NCBI GenBank assembly: GCA_030068145.1
Contig: JAPJBO010000764.1
Location: 1 to 64,000 of the forward strand
Source of the DNA: Diplonema papillatum
Taxonomy: Eukaryota; Euglenozoa; Diplonemea; Diplonemida; Diplonemidae
Reading direction: 5' to 3'
Length of the DNA stretch: 64,000 bases
Shown: positions 21,010 to 30,475 of the stretch, piece by piece
How the letters are laid out: every line of letters starts with the position of its first letter
Position numbering within the stretch: the stretch's first letter is position 1
The notes under the pieces: model-generated
Seen by the model: the letters and a program-made list of their open reading frames with translations, nothing else
Told to the model about the DNA's origin: nothing
Databases searched by the model: none
Program-made: the position numbers and the translations under genes

Positions 21010-22144
21010 CGTTAAGCAGCGGCTGCCGGCTTATCCCGTGACACCTTTTATATGTACGTTATTGAAATAGGAATTTACTGAGGGGGGATCGAATACAAGA
21101 GGTACCTCTTGTATTTGCCGTGCCGATCCTGCAGTTTTCCCGAAAAAGAACCGCAGACCCGGAACCCGCGGGAACCCCCTTCTTCTTTGAAGACGCACGT
21201 ACTTTGTGGTTCCCGGGTCTGTTTTTCACGGTTCTCTTCATCGGAGCTGAACGCGAGCACAAACTCGCCGAAATAGGCCTGCTACAATATACATGGGCCA
21301 GCAACGAAATGTCACCAACCAGTAGGTCGATTCCCGTCCTTTCTACTGAAACCCTGTGGTTTCCATACCCGGTGTAGTAACCAGTTCTGCCAACTCCTGG
21401 AGAACTTGGCTGTCATCCTGTTCCTGCACATGCATACTTTTCATCCCGAAGACACAAAAACTTTGGTGTTCACCTGTTTTTTGTGCGAGTTCGTGAGTTT
21501 TTTGACGGTGAAGTTCACCAGAAGTTGGCAGAACGGTTATTACAGACTTAGTACAGTAGAGGGCTATAAAGCAGCGCCTTGCACTGGCTGGAATTGGGTA
21601 CCTGACAGCCGGAGCACAGAATGGCCCAAAATTCTTGAAAAAATCGTTATTTTTGTCGAGAAACTTGCACATTCTTGCTCAATACGTGCATCTTTCGGGG
21701 GAAGAAATCTTTTGAATATTTTGCCAAAAACAGCCACCAGTAGCCACCGATAGCCCGGCGGCTGGTAACTAAAGCCACCGGTGGCTTTAGCCACCAGCCA
21801 CCGGGGCCACCGCGGTGGCTGCCCAACTATGTTTTGAGTCAACTGTTTTCGCTTAGAATCGCCACACAAGCGAACTTGCACTCTAAAAAAAAAGACTGGA
21901 CAGTTCAATTGTATTCAACTTGGGATTTTAGGGGGGTTTTTCAGAATCCCGGTTTTTTTTTGCCCCAAATACCCCAAATACCACACTTTGGAATATTTTT
22001 GTGGGCCCACTTTTGGCAGGGAATTTTGACCATTTCACCTTAGAGAATTTGACCACCCAGCCTCCAAGGCAACTGCACTGTAGAGGGGGGGGGGTCTGGT
22101 TTATCCGGCCATCCGGCCAAAGTGGCTGATCCTTAACAAGAGCG

Positions 22145-22175
<31 letters not shown>

Positions 22176-22200
22176 GCACCCGGAGACTGAACCCCCTTCA
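21010..22200. other. Intergenic, palindrome and simple repeats
   Basis: Holds a perfect 24-bp palindrome at 21092-21115 (half-site AATACAAGAGGT). At 21140-21260 a segment (GACCCGGAA, TCATCGGAGCTGAAC) is related to sequence at 54330-54425 and 54540-54600. GCCACCGGTGGC-type repeats lie at 21720-21830 and a run of about 28 C at 22148-22175. No gene seen. Confidence 0.55.
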
Positions 22201-22207
22201 ACAGTAA

Positions 22208-22470
22208 ACCCATACCAGCTGCACGCGGGCCGCAACGCCGTCGGCTTCGCCCCCGGCGGCCTGCATGACGTCCGCGGCGGGCTTCGCGTCGTCGGCGGCG
22301 GCGACCGCTGCCGGGGGCGCGTTCGTCGTTTCCTCGGGAAGTTCGGCGGTGGCGTCCGGAGCGGGCGCGAGGGGGGGCACCGGCGGAAGATCCTCCGGCT
22401 CGTTCGGCGGCCGGGGAATGTTCGCTGGCGCCTGCGGCACCGACATCTCCGCCTCCGTGGATCCGACAGT
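22208..22470 (-). CDS. Candidate GC-rich coding exon, Pro/Ala-rich
   Basis: A strongly GC-rich block in an AT-richer setting. It is open on the minus strand and encodes TVGSTEAEMSVPQAPANIPR, followed by a Pro-, Ala- and Glu-rich stretch ending VAARVQL. An acceptor-like CAG precedes ACTGTCGG at about 22470, and a donor-like CTG then GTATGG lies near 22212. The frame entering the acceptor is compatible with the phase-0 donor that ends the PUF exon at 24145. So it could be a downstream exon of that gene, though the expected terminal PUF helix is not in it. It could equally belong to another gene. Confidence 0.35.
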
Positions 22471-23590
22471 CTGCCACTTCAGTCGCCTGCGTGCGTGTGT
22501 GCGTGTCTAGGTTCAGGGCTTTGAGTGGGTAACGTCTGAATCGAAGTATAGCCCACTTGTCGGCTTTGAGTTTCCGACACGCTGCTTTTGGGTCCTGTGT
22601 CTCCTCCCCGAAGGGTGGGTGGGGCGGGATCCTTCGGGGGACGGATAGAGCGTGGGAGGCTGCAGCATCTCCATCCGGCACTCGGCTCAAGACTTCTGTT
22701 TTCATCTTGCGGTGTTAGCTGCACGGGGTTTTCGGCCTCGTGCAACAGCTGACCGTCTTCACACAGGCGGCACATCCCCCACCCGAGGATGTGGCAAGCT
22801 CTCTCTGTGCAATGAGCTTGGCCTGACTAGCTGTTCCAAACTCCTGGTGCTTGCAAGCACCCGTCATGGTCGGCAGTTGCCACCTGGGTCACAGTGTTGA
22901 GTCCTGTTAAGAGACTCGCTCGCACGGGGAAGATCGCTTGTCGCTAAGCAATCTGCAATGCTGACAACTGCTACCCCGTGCGTGTGTGCGTGTGAGCCAC
23001 AAGTGAAGCGTGTTGACGATGAGTATACAAGGTGTGAGAATAGTTGAGTCGCAGCTCCTGACAAGACAGATGGGGGAAAGAACGAGTTGGTTATGGAAAC
23101 AACCGCAGGTGTCATCATCAAAAAGTGACTGTTGGCAGCGTACTGTGGAAATTACCAACACAGGTGATAGCACATACGCACAAGTAAACCGGCTGTGCGT
23201 AAAGAAGAGCCACGTCACTTTTTACTTTATAAGCATGCTAGGACTGCAGGTAATAGTTGACTAGACCTGGCTCGGGCAGTACTCGTTGAACAGGGTGGAA
23301 GGTCGTCGACGTGATAAAGAGATATGCGACGTGTGGTGCGAAGTGCACGCTGTGTGATGCTTCATGTGAAATGTGCGATGCTATTGTTAGCTCCGAACTG
23401 GGCATACCTGTTGATTTTCTGCTCGATCTTGTGGCCGAACTGCGAATCTCCGACATACGGCGCGACAGCATTCTGCGGGGTTACGGTTGCTCTTGATATG
23501 AGTACAGTCTGCCCCCCCTCTCATCAACCGCGATAGCACGTGCGCCGAAGCTAGTCGTGGCCCAATACATCGGATGTGCCCTGAGTAACT
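22471..23590. other. Intronic or intergenic, no gene recognised
   Basis: If the candidate exon at 22208-22470 belongs to the PUF gene, this stretch is part of its last intron. Minus-strand frames around 22480-22770 are open but show no recognisable domain. No repeat family is evident. Confidence 0.45.
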
Positions 23591-23594
23591 CAAG

Positions 23595-23735
23595 CGTTCC
23601 CCTAGACTGGGTGCTGGCTTAGAGGCGTCCGGCCATGATCCATCCAGTGGTAGCGTCACGGCACGGTCCAATCGAACAACCGTAGCTACCAGGGACTAGA
23701 AACGGGAGTTCCTCTCGTACTACCCCGTATTCACA
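23595..23735 (-). rRNA. 28S rRNA fragment (sarcin-ricin loop region), pseudogene
   Basis: Read on the minus strand, the sequence contains AGTACGAGAGGAAC (the conserved sarcin-ricin loop segment), GGTAGCTAC, and GGCCGGACGCCTCTAAGCCAG, in the order found near the 3' end of eukaryotic large-subunit rRNA. Only about 140 bases are present and mutations are visible, so this is a relic rather than an rRNA gene. Its 5' side (minus strand) abuts a 40-bp tandem array. Confidence 0.7.
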
Positions 23736-23876
23736 CGCAGCAAGCACCCGCACACAGTAAGTCTTACACTTTACACGCAGCAAGCACCCGCACACAGTAA
23801 GTCTTACACTTTACACGCAGCAAGCACCCGCACACAGTAAGTCTTACACTTTACACGCAGCAAGCACCCGCACACA
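23733..23876 (+). repeat. 40-bp tandem repeat, about 3.6 copies
   Basis: The unit ACACGCAGCAAGCACCCGCA plus a further 20 bases ending TAAGTCTTACACTTT repeats head to tail without variation. It then runs into an R7 copy (about 23874-23925: TTGATCCTAGCATCAAG). Confidence 0.85.
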
Positions 23877-24144
23877 TGCATGGTTGATCCTAGCATCAAG
23901 TCTTCTTCGCGGAAGACGTCGTCTAGGAAAGGGATGCAAAATAGAAAATAGAAAGTTGTAAAGAGGGGAGTGTACGCTCCCAAAGTGGGGAATGAAACCT
24001 TGAGGGACTCGGCCCCTGTGTTTTTTTCACCGCGCGGTGTTGTGTGCACCTCGTTCTTCGTCTCGTGTTTCGCTCTTGAACGCAGACTAATCCAAAGTCA
24101 GAGCTCATCAGTGGGTCCTTTGGATGGAGGAGGGACTGGGATAC

Positions 24145-25055
24145 CTTGATGGCGATCACTAGGTTGGCCGGAGCCTTCTCGATGGCGTCCTGCACGATGT
24201 AGTTGCCGTACTGGTCCTTGATGATGCGCGGGAGGCAGTCCGGGTCGAGGATGCGGCCCACGAGGAGCGCAAGCGTCTTCGCCGTCCCCATCTGCGTGCA
24301 GCGCTCGATGACGTGGCTCGCCATCTTGTTCGTCGCGTTGGCGACCATGTTCTCCGCGATTTTTTCCGCCACCACGTGCGCGGTCTCCGGGCTGTCGATG
24401 ACGTGCTGGATGAGGTAGTTTCCGTACTGGTCGGGAATCAACAGCTCGGAGCATTCGAGGATGCGGTTGTACAGGCAGATTTTGTACTCCGGCGTCGAGA
24501 GGTCAACGAGCCTCTTCATGGTAACGCAACCTTTGCTTTCTCTGGCGATGACGAGCAGGTTGTGCAAAACCGCGTCGTAGAGGGGCTGCATGGTTTCTTG
24601 GGCGTACCGGCGCATGAGAACTTTGACGAACAGCTTGCGCGCTGTGTGGGACGTCATGATCGTCACGACGTCTTCGCCCATCTTGTTGATGAGCATCACC
24701 GCCGCCGGGCCGTCGGCCAGGCGTCCCACGAGCTGCAGGAGCACCTCGCAGCCGTAGTTGCTGTCGCAGATTTCGATCAAGTCGGGCAGGGCGGCTTCAA
24801 GCAGCTTCTCCCGCTGGGCGGGCGTCGAGACTTCGACCAGCTCCCGGACCGCGTCGGTCGCGTGCTTGTGCGTGACCAGGCCCACGAAGTCGTCGAGGTT
24901 CTGCAGGATCGTGTCGACCACGGTCTCCAGCCACGCCGGCGAGCTCACAGCCGCCTTCAGCGCGTCCACAAGCGCCTGGGACCCGCTCGGTGACAGGGCG
25001 AAGGTGCTGAACTTCCCGGCGACGGCAGACAGGTTGATGCACCCGCCCGCAGGAG
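24145..25055 (-). CDS. PUF gene exon 3 (PUF repeats)
   Basis: 911 bases. It starts after the acceptor CCGCAG (CT completes the split codon) and ends ATCAAG before the donor GTATCC. It carries about eight PUF repeats, from LSPSGSQALVDAL to IIKDQYGNYIVQDAIEK. The unspliced frame continues to 23923 through intron sequence (VSQSLLHPKDPLM), which should not be counted as protein. Confidence 0.85.
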
Positions 25056-28000
25056 CTGCGGGGTTTTGGAGGAAAGTCTTGGTTTGATGTTTAGCGAGGG
25101 ATTTTGCCTCTCGTGCAGGTTTGATGCTAGATTCGAAAAACGAAAAACACAGGTGGGAAAAAGGAAGCGGGGAGTGTAGGACTCGCGGTGTGAACCCTTG
25201 GGAGACTTGTCCTCGTTTCTTATTTTTCACCGCGGTGTTGTGGGCGTCGAGACTTCGACCAGCTCCAGGACGGCGTCGTGCGTGACCAGGCCCGAAGTCG
25301 TCGAGGTTCTGCAGGATCGTGTCGACCACGGTCTCCAGCCACTCACAGCCGCCTTCAGCGCGTCCACAAGCGCCTGGGACCCGCTCGGTGACAGGGCGAA
25401 GGTGCTGAACTTCCCGGCGACGGCAGACAGGTTGATGCAGGAGCTGCGTTTCGGTTTCGGAGGAAAGTTTTGGTTTAATGTTTAGGCTGGGCGACTGCCT
25501 CTCATGCATGTTCGATGCTAGCATCAAGTCTTCTTCGAAGAAAACAATGTAAAACAGAAAAAAACACAGGTGGGAAAAGGGAAGCAGGGAGTGTGAGACG
25601 CAGGTGAGGTGGGAATGTCAACCCTTTTGAGGGACTAGTCCTCATTTACTATTTTTTTCACCGCGGTGTTGTGTGCGTCGAGACTTCGACCAGCCCCCGG
25701 ACGGTGTCGGTCGCGTCCACAAGCGCCTGTTCTACACGTTTCGATCAACCACCAAAACACGCTGCCTACGTCTTTTTAGCCTGCACAATACATTGAAGGG
25801 CAACCCACGGTGGTGTAAGCGAAGAACAAGTACGTGCGCTCGGCTAAAGGCCGGCGCGGGGCGAGACTGGAGGCAGCTGTTATAGTTCGGGAAACAGTAA
25901 ACTTCGGGCGCAGCTAAGTTCGGGCGATGCTAAGTTGGGTGATGCAAATTTCTGGTGAACCAAAGTTCGGGCGAAGCTAAGTTCTGTGAAGCAAAGTTCG
26001 GGCGCAGCTGAGTTCGGGCGAAGCAAAGTTCGGGCGAAGCTAAGTTCCAGTGAATCAAAGTTCGGGCGCAGCTGAGTTCGGGCGAAGCAAAGTTCGGGCG
26101 AAGCTAAGTTCCAGTGAATCAAAGTTCGGGCGCAGCTGAGTTCGGGCGAAGCAAAGTTCGGGCGAAGCTAAGTTCCAGTGAATCAAAGTTCGGGCGCAGC
26201 TGAGTTCGGGCGAAGCTGAGTTCTGGTGAAGCAAAGCAAAGTGCGGGCGAAGCAAAATTCGGGTTCTGGTGCGCCAGTACCCGGGGGGGAGGCCCCCCGA
26301 CTCCATTTCGCGTGGTGCCCAAATACCGCGAGATACTGAGAAACTCCGCGAAAAACGCAAATTTCGGGCCCATTAGACCCCGAAACGCAACAAACCTCGA
26401 ACAATCTTCGACCGAAAAAGTGTGATGGGCGGGGGCCTACCGGCCTGAAGGCCGACGCCCGCTCACTCTGCCACCCCCTTGCATTTTGGCAGGAAAGGAA
26501 AAAGCTACGCACCAGTATCTAGTCCAAAAACAATACACTTTTCGCAACTTAGAAAAGCCGGGTTGGCTCGAATAGAGGTTATTCACATTGCATGTTCATA
26601 GGACCTCCAGTCTCGAAAAAAGGGGATGAAGTGGAGCAAAGAGGCCGCGGTGGAGTGGGTGAAGCAGACGACGGGCGACACGTCCCTACCCGTCCGCTTT
26701 GCAGTGATAACAATCTTGTGTTGTTTTCTCACTCAGGACTTTGACTTGGTGCGTCATGTCATGTAGGGGTAGGCCCGCATGACCTCACGTCCGTTCAACA
26801 CGTGGGACGGTAGTTTACAGCACTTTAGATCCCTTCGGTTCTTTGTCTGGCAGCTTTTGTCGAGCACTTCCTTCAAAGCTGAAGCTTGTGTAAAAATACT
26901 CGACGTAGCTGCTTTGACTCCGAGTGGAAGGGAGGAGATGTAGAGTAGCAGAGGGGCAAATACAATACAAACACAATGTGATTTGTTCTTCGCTTACACC
27001 AATCGCTGGCGCTTATGTGTAAAAAAATTGAGGCGGACCTGGACTCGAGGGTGCCGGCAAGTTGACGTGCATGTTCGTGTGCATCGCGAGCGACGGGCTG
27101 AGGGAGGCTGACTGGCGGTGGGAGGGCGGGGTTCTGCTGGTGACGATGTTCGGGTACGCGGTGGGGCTTTGCGGCTGGGGAAGGTGGTGGCGGCTGTGGT
27201 GGTGCGCGTGCACGTGGTGGGAGAGCTGCTGGTGGTGGTGGTGGTGGTGGTGCGCCTGCTGCATGTGCGGCATGTGGTGGTGCTGCTGCTGGCTGTGGTG
27301 CGGGCTTCTGTGCACCTGCGGCCCCCCGAACAGCGCGACACGGGGATCCTGAACAAGCTGTCCATGGAACGCCTGGTGCGCTTGGTGCTGGTGGTGCTGG
27401 TGGATTGACTGCGGCGGCGTGCCCACCATAGACGGGCTCATGCCACTAGGGCCGTTCCTAGCAAGCTGCATGTGAGGGGGCAGACCGACGTGGGCCTTCA
27501 TCCCCGGCGGAGTGGAAGCGGAAGTGTTGCGGTTGGGCGTCACGGGGAGCGCGGAGCCCATGGTTTCGAGCTGCCGAGTCGCCGACAGCAGCTGCTGGTG
27601 GGACAGCATGTTCTGCAGCGGCGGCGCCGGCGCCGGGAGGCCGAGCTGCATCGCGGCCTGCACCTGCTGCTGGTGGTTCAGCTGCAGCGCCAGCGTGTAC
27701 TGCAGCTGCGCGAGCTGCCCCTGCTGGAACTGCTGGGCGCGCGACTGGTGCTCGTACGGGTCGGGCATCTGGTACGCTTGCACCTGCGCGGTGGTGTGTG
27801 TGTGTTAAAGGAGACGTCCTAGGTGGAACACTCCGGCAGTACTTTCAAAGCCGAAAGCCCAATTCTGGCACGGTTTCAGCCGAAAGGCCAATTCTACCAC
27901 TTTCAAAGCCGAAAGTCCAATTCTACCACTCAAAGCCGAAGTCCAATTCTACCACTTTCAAAGCCGAAAGTCCTATTCTACCACTTTCAAAGCCGAAAGT

Positions 28001-30153
28001 CCAATTCTACCATTTTCAAAGCCGAAAAGTCCAATGCTACCACTTTCAAAGCCGAAAGTCCAATTCTACCACTTTCAAAGCCGAAAGTCCAATGCTACCA
28101 CTTTCAAAGCCGAAAGTCCAATTCTACCACTTTCAAAGCCGAAAAGTCCAATGCTACCACTTTCAAAGCCGAAAGTCCAATTCTACCACTTTCAAAGCCG
28201 AAAGTCCAATGCTACCACTTTCAAAGCCGAAAGTCCAATTCTACCACTTTCAAAGCCGAAAGTCCAATTCTACCACTTTCAAAGCCGAAAGTCCAATGCT
28301 ACCACTTTCAAAGCCGAAAGTCCAATTCTACCACTTTCAAAGCCGAAGTCCAATTCTACCACTTCTAAAGCCGAAAGCCCAATTCTGGCACGGTTTCAGC
28401 CGCAAGTCCAATTCTACCACTTTCAAAGCCGAAGTCCAATTCTACCACTTCTAAAGCCGAATGTTCCAATTCTAACAGTTCTGAAGCCGAAAGTCCCATT
28501 CTCACACTTTTAGTAGCACGGGTTAGCCAAAACTGGCTAGAGCGAATTTTCGGGGGGCATATGTTCTTTGTGCTACCGTCGATCCCGCACAGTTTGGCGT
28601 CCTTTGCGACCTTTGTTCGGTAAGAATTTGGGATGGCGCGATTTCGCTGGTCCTAGTAGCTCTTTGACTGACCGAGCAAAAAAGCCGGTTTCAGCCAAAA
28701 CCCCGGTTTTGGAGCTCTGCGGTGCCTGTCGGGGTCTGAGTGCCTGGAACCGTCGCCCCGCGCACGCAAACAAGGGGACGGAGGGGTGGTGAGATATAAG
28801 CTTGCGGTGGTGGTGTGCACGTCTATCAAACTACGGAGATGGTAAGTGAAAAGAATCGAATTGCAGTGACACACCGTGACACACCGTGACACACCGTGAC
28901 ACACCGTGACACGCGTTTTGGTTGTAGCACACCCGCTTTTCGGGTGTGGATTCCCACGCGTTTTGGTTGTAGCACACATCGTGACACACCGTGACGCGCC
29001 ATGTAACTGCAGTACTGTACAGTACATACAGGGCCACTGGAAATTATAATTTACAAAATATTTTTAATTTTATGAAACCCCGAAACCGGAAAATCCCGGT
29101 TTCTGAAACCGGGAAACCGGGTTGCTAAAGTCCCCTGTCGTATAGCCCTGTTGCGACGCCAACATTTTAGCTCGCTCTCTTGCCTAGACTGTTGCTTGTA
29201 TTACGCGGTCGGTATCTTCCGGAAGGTAAATCACAAACACGGGAGACGAGCAAGATAAGCTTAGTCCACCGACGGTGTAAAACTTGCGTTTTTTTTTGTG
29301 ATTGGCTTTTATTTCCCTCCTCTGGGCCCGCTAGCAGCGACGGACCTCGCGAAGCGATTCGCGCCAGCACGAGGGGAGAACTTGTCAGCCGTGACTGCTG
29401 CATTCTGCTTCGGCGGCATCAGGTCGGTTCCTTATTTTCCTTTTAAGAAGGCCGCGAGAGTCGGCTGAGCCGGGAAGGTGTGTATGTACTTAGGTATTAC
29501 AACCTGGTTCGATTGCGGGATAATAAAACCTCGGGGATAAAAGACTGCGTGTTTTTCCCGTTCAAAGCAAAAAGAAGAAGAAAAAAGTAAACCTCTGCAC
29601 CACCCCACACCTGCGCCTTCTGCTGCTGGAGGTGCTGCTGCTGCTGCTGGAGCTGGGTGAGCAAGCTTTTCATTTGGCCCGTCGACAGGTTGGAGCCTGT
29701 CGGCACCGGCACGTTGATGGGGCTCATCACTTGGGGCGCAGATGCCGGGGAGCTGGCTTGCGGCGCGGGCACGTTGGCGGGTTTGAAGGTGATGGTTGAC
29801 ATGGTCGCGATGCCGACGTCGAGTGCCTTGGTGTCGTGGGTGCACGGCATCAGCTCGCTGTTGAAGTGCAGGGAGAAGTTGCTGGCGGGCACCCCGATTT
29901 GCTCCGAGACCTGCTCGTACAGCTCTTGGAGCGTCAGCGTGGCCAGGTTGCACTCGACCGCAATGTACATCGGCGCCACGAACACCTTGTGCGGGGTCAC
30001 ACCGACAGTCGCCGGCGGCGGCACCGGCGCCACATCCCGCTGCCGCTGCGGCGTGAACTCCGCAGCGCTTGGGCTCAGCCCCTGCCTGGACGCCGTAACA
30101 GACGCCGCCGTGTCCTCGATGTCCTGCGCGAGCGTCGGACTAGTGACCGCCAT
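24145..30153 (-). CDS. PUF (Pumilio-family) RNA-binding protein with N-terminal ubiquitin-like segment
   Basis: Three exons join in frame: 30153-29611 (phase 0), 27783-27039 (phase 1) and 25055-24145. All have GT-AG borders. Encoded order: residues about 57-125 look like a ubiquitin-type beta-grasp (VECNLATLTLQELYEQVSEQ, then LMPCTHDTKALDVGI); 165-430 are Gln-, His- and Pro-rich; about 430-733 are PUF repeats. The last three repeats carry DQYGNYLIQ, NKMASHVIE and DQYGNYIVQ. Their recognition positions (N-Y-Q, S-H-E, N-Y-Q) match those that read U, G, U in Pumilio proteins, so binding of a UGU-containing mRNA element and post-transcriptional repression are likely. The central repeats (SKGCVTMKR, SNYGCEVLL) have atypical recognition residues. 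The usual C-terminal helix (TYGKHI-like) is missing from exon 3, so at least one more exon lies below 24145. Upstream of the ATG there are poly-T tracts and an R7 copy. Confidence 0.85.
25085..25672. repeat. Tandem R7-bearing intron units in the PUF gene
   Basis: Units at about 25070-25240 and 25462-25672 each contain R7 (GGTTTAATGTTTAGG, TGCCTCTCATGCATG, CGATGCTAGCATCAAG in the better copy). Each continues into a GTGGGAAAAGGGAAGC block, an AACCCTT-GAGGGACT block and TTTTTTCACCGCGGTG. A related unit follows exon 3 at 23874-24042. In minus-strand sense R7 supplies the 3' intron end, right next to the splice acceptor. Confidence 0.65.
25240..25440 (-). pseudogene. Decayed duplicate of the 5' part of PUF exon 3
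   Basis: Matches the start of exon 3 (METVVDTILQNLDDF region, CTCCTGC after an acceptor-like CGCAG) but has several small deletions. These include the GGGCGGGT octamer after the acceptor, about ten bases near CCACGCCGGCGAG, and bases in GTCGGTCGCGTGCTTG. The frame is broken, so use as an alternative exon would not give PUF protein. It lies in intron 2, and the same intron flank (R7 plus TTTTTTCACCGCGGTGTTGTG) is repeated with it. Confidence 0.75.
25672..25730 (-). pseudogene. Third, shorter relic of PUF exon 3
   Basis: GTCGAGACTTCGACCAGC, a shortened CCGGACGGTGTCGG and CCACAAGCGCCTG are preceded by the CACCGCGGTGTTGTGTGCG flank also found before the 25240 copy. It shows that the duplication occurred at least twice. 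Confidence 0.65.
25891..26275 (+). repeat. Minisatellite, about 59-bp unit
   Basis: Built from CAAAGTTCGGGCG, CAGCTGAGTTCGGGCG and AAGCTAAGTTCCAGTG blocks. Three nearly identical 59-bp units at about 26000-26200 are flanked by degenerate ones. It is open in all minus-strand frames (LRPNFDSLELSFARTL) only because the unit lacks stops. It lies in PUF intron 2. Confidence 0.85.
26276..26699. other. PUF intron 2, unique sequence
   Basis: A short intronic stretch between the minisatellite and the SINE-like pair. I see no coding signal, repeat family or inverted repeat in it. Confidence 0.45.
26700..27027 (+). mobile_element. Two SINE-like family A copies head to tail in PUF intron 2
   Basis: The first copy (about 26700-26885) ends TGAAGCTTGTGTAAAAATACT. 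The next starts at once with CGACGTAGCTGCTTTGACTC and is internally deleted, jumping from CTTCGCTTACACCA to CGCTGGCGCTTATGTGTAAA. The tail ends about ten bases from the exon 2 splice donor (27037-27038), in antisense orientation to the gene. Confidence 0.65.
27039..27783 (-). CDS. PUF gene exon 2 (Gln/His/Pro-rich)
   Basis: 745 bases. The acceptor CCGCGCAG precedes GTGCAAGCG, and the exon ends CCAG before GTCCGC. It encodes a low-complexity region with poly-Gln, poly-His (about nine His) and a PSSPGPPQ end. It is probably disordered, as is common N-terminal to PUF domains. The frame entering from exon 1 (KAQ) continues without a shift. Confidence 0.8.
27840..28505 (+). repeat. 29-bp satellite array, about 22 copies
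   Basis: The unit CTTTCAAAGCCGAAAGTCCA plus ATTCTACCA repeats head to tail, with ATTC/ATGC alternation and one-base changes (GAAAAGTCC, GAAGTCC). The edges are more diverged (TTCTGGCACGG, TTCTAACAG). It lies in PUF intron 1, starting about 57 bases from exon 2, so it could affect splicing. Not a CRISPR array: there are no spacers. Confidence 0.9.
28640..29128. mobile_element. hAT-like MITE, copy 2 (diverged)
   Basis: Collinear with the MITE at 14112-14499: GACCGAGCAAAAAAGCCGG, GAACCGTCGCCCCGCGCACG, GAGATATAAGCTTG, and the right terminus CTAAAGTCCCCTG. The left terminus is eroded. It gained a GTGACACACC tandem run (about 28866-28912) and a duplicated ACGCGTTTTGGTTGTAGCAC. It lies in PUF intron 1. 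Confidence 0.7.
29129..29610. other. PUF intron 1, part next to the exon 1 donor
   Basis: The intron begins at the GT at 29609-29610. No repeat family or coding region was recognised between the MITE copy and exon 1, apart from a short T run at about 29291. Confidence 0.45.
29611..30153 (-). CDS. PUF gene exon 1 (start and ubiquitin-like segment)
   Basis: The chosen ATG (30151-30153, context AAGAGATGGCGG) gives MAVTSPTLAQDIED. The frame is open further upstream, but that part is translated poly-A/poly-T sequence (KKKKK), typical of non-coding leader. The exon ends QQQKAQ before GTGTGG. It encodes the ubiquitin-like region at about residues 57-125. Confidence 0.75.
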
Positions 30154-30384
30154 CTCTTGTGGGTTGCCTTCTCTTCTTCTCAGGGCCCAAAAAAGGGTAA
30201 TTCTTTTTTTTTTTTTTGTGAGCGGATACTTCTTTTCGTTTTTTTTTTTTTTTTGCTTTTTTTCTTCTTTTTCCAAGGTTTCTACTCTAGGGAAAGGGAT
30301 GTGTGTGGGGGGGGGGCGGGTGGGAGGAACGGGATGAAAGGAGGGTTCGTTCCTCTTTGTGTTCTTTATTCGGAGAACCTGGGC

Positions 30385-30475
30385 GGCGGAAATCTTAGTT
30401 TAATGGGGGGGGGTTCGTTTAATGTTGAGACAGTACACTGCCTCTCATGCATGTTTGATGCTAGCACCAAGTCGA
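30385..30475 (+). repeat. Repeat R7 upstream of the PUF gene
   Basis: AATCTTAGTTTAATG, then GTACACTGCCTCTCATGCATG and TTTGATGCTAGCACCAAGTC. Other members lie at 15692, 23874, 25070, 25462, 44402, 46726 and 47897. The best members contain the perfect 16-bp palindrome TTGATGCTAGCATCAA. Confidence 0.75.

Noticed and set aside
24313-24993. Plus-strand 226-codon ORF across the PUF repeats
   Set aside because: It is the antisense shadow of PUF exon 3. The minus strand has the clear domain.
27840-28505. Regular 29-bp repeats resembling a CRISPR array
   Set aside because: Units are joined head to tail without spacers, lie in a eukaryotic intron, and have no cas genes nearby.
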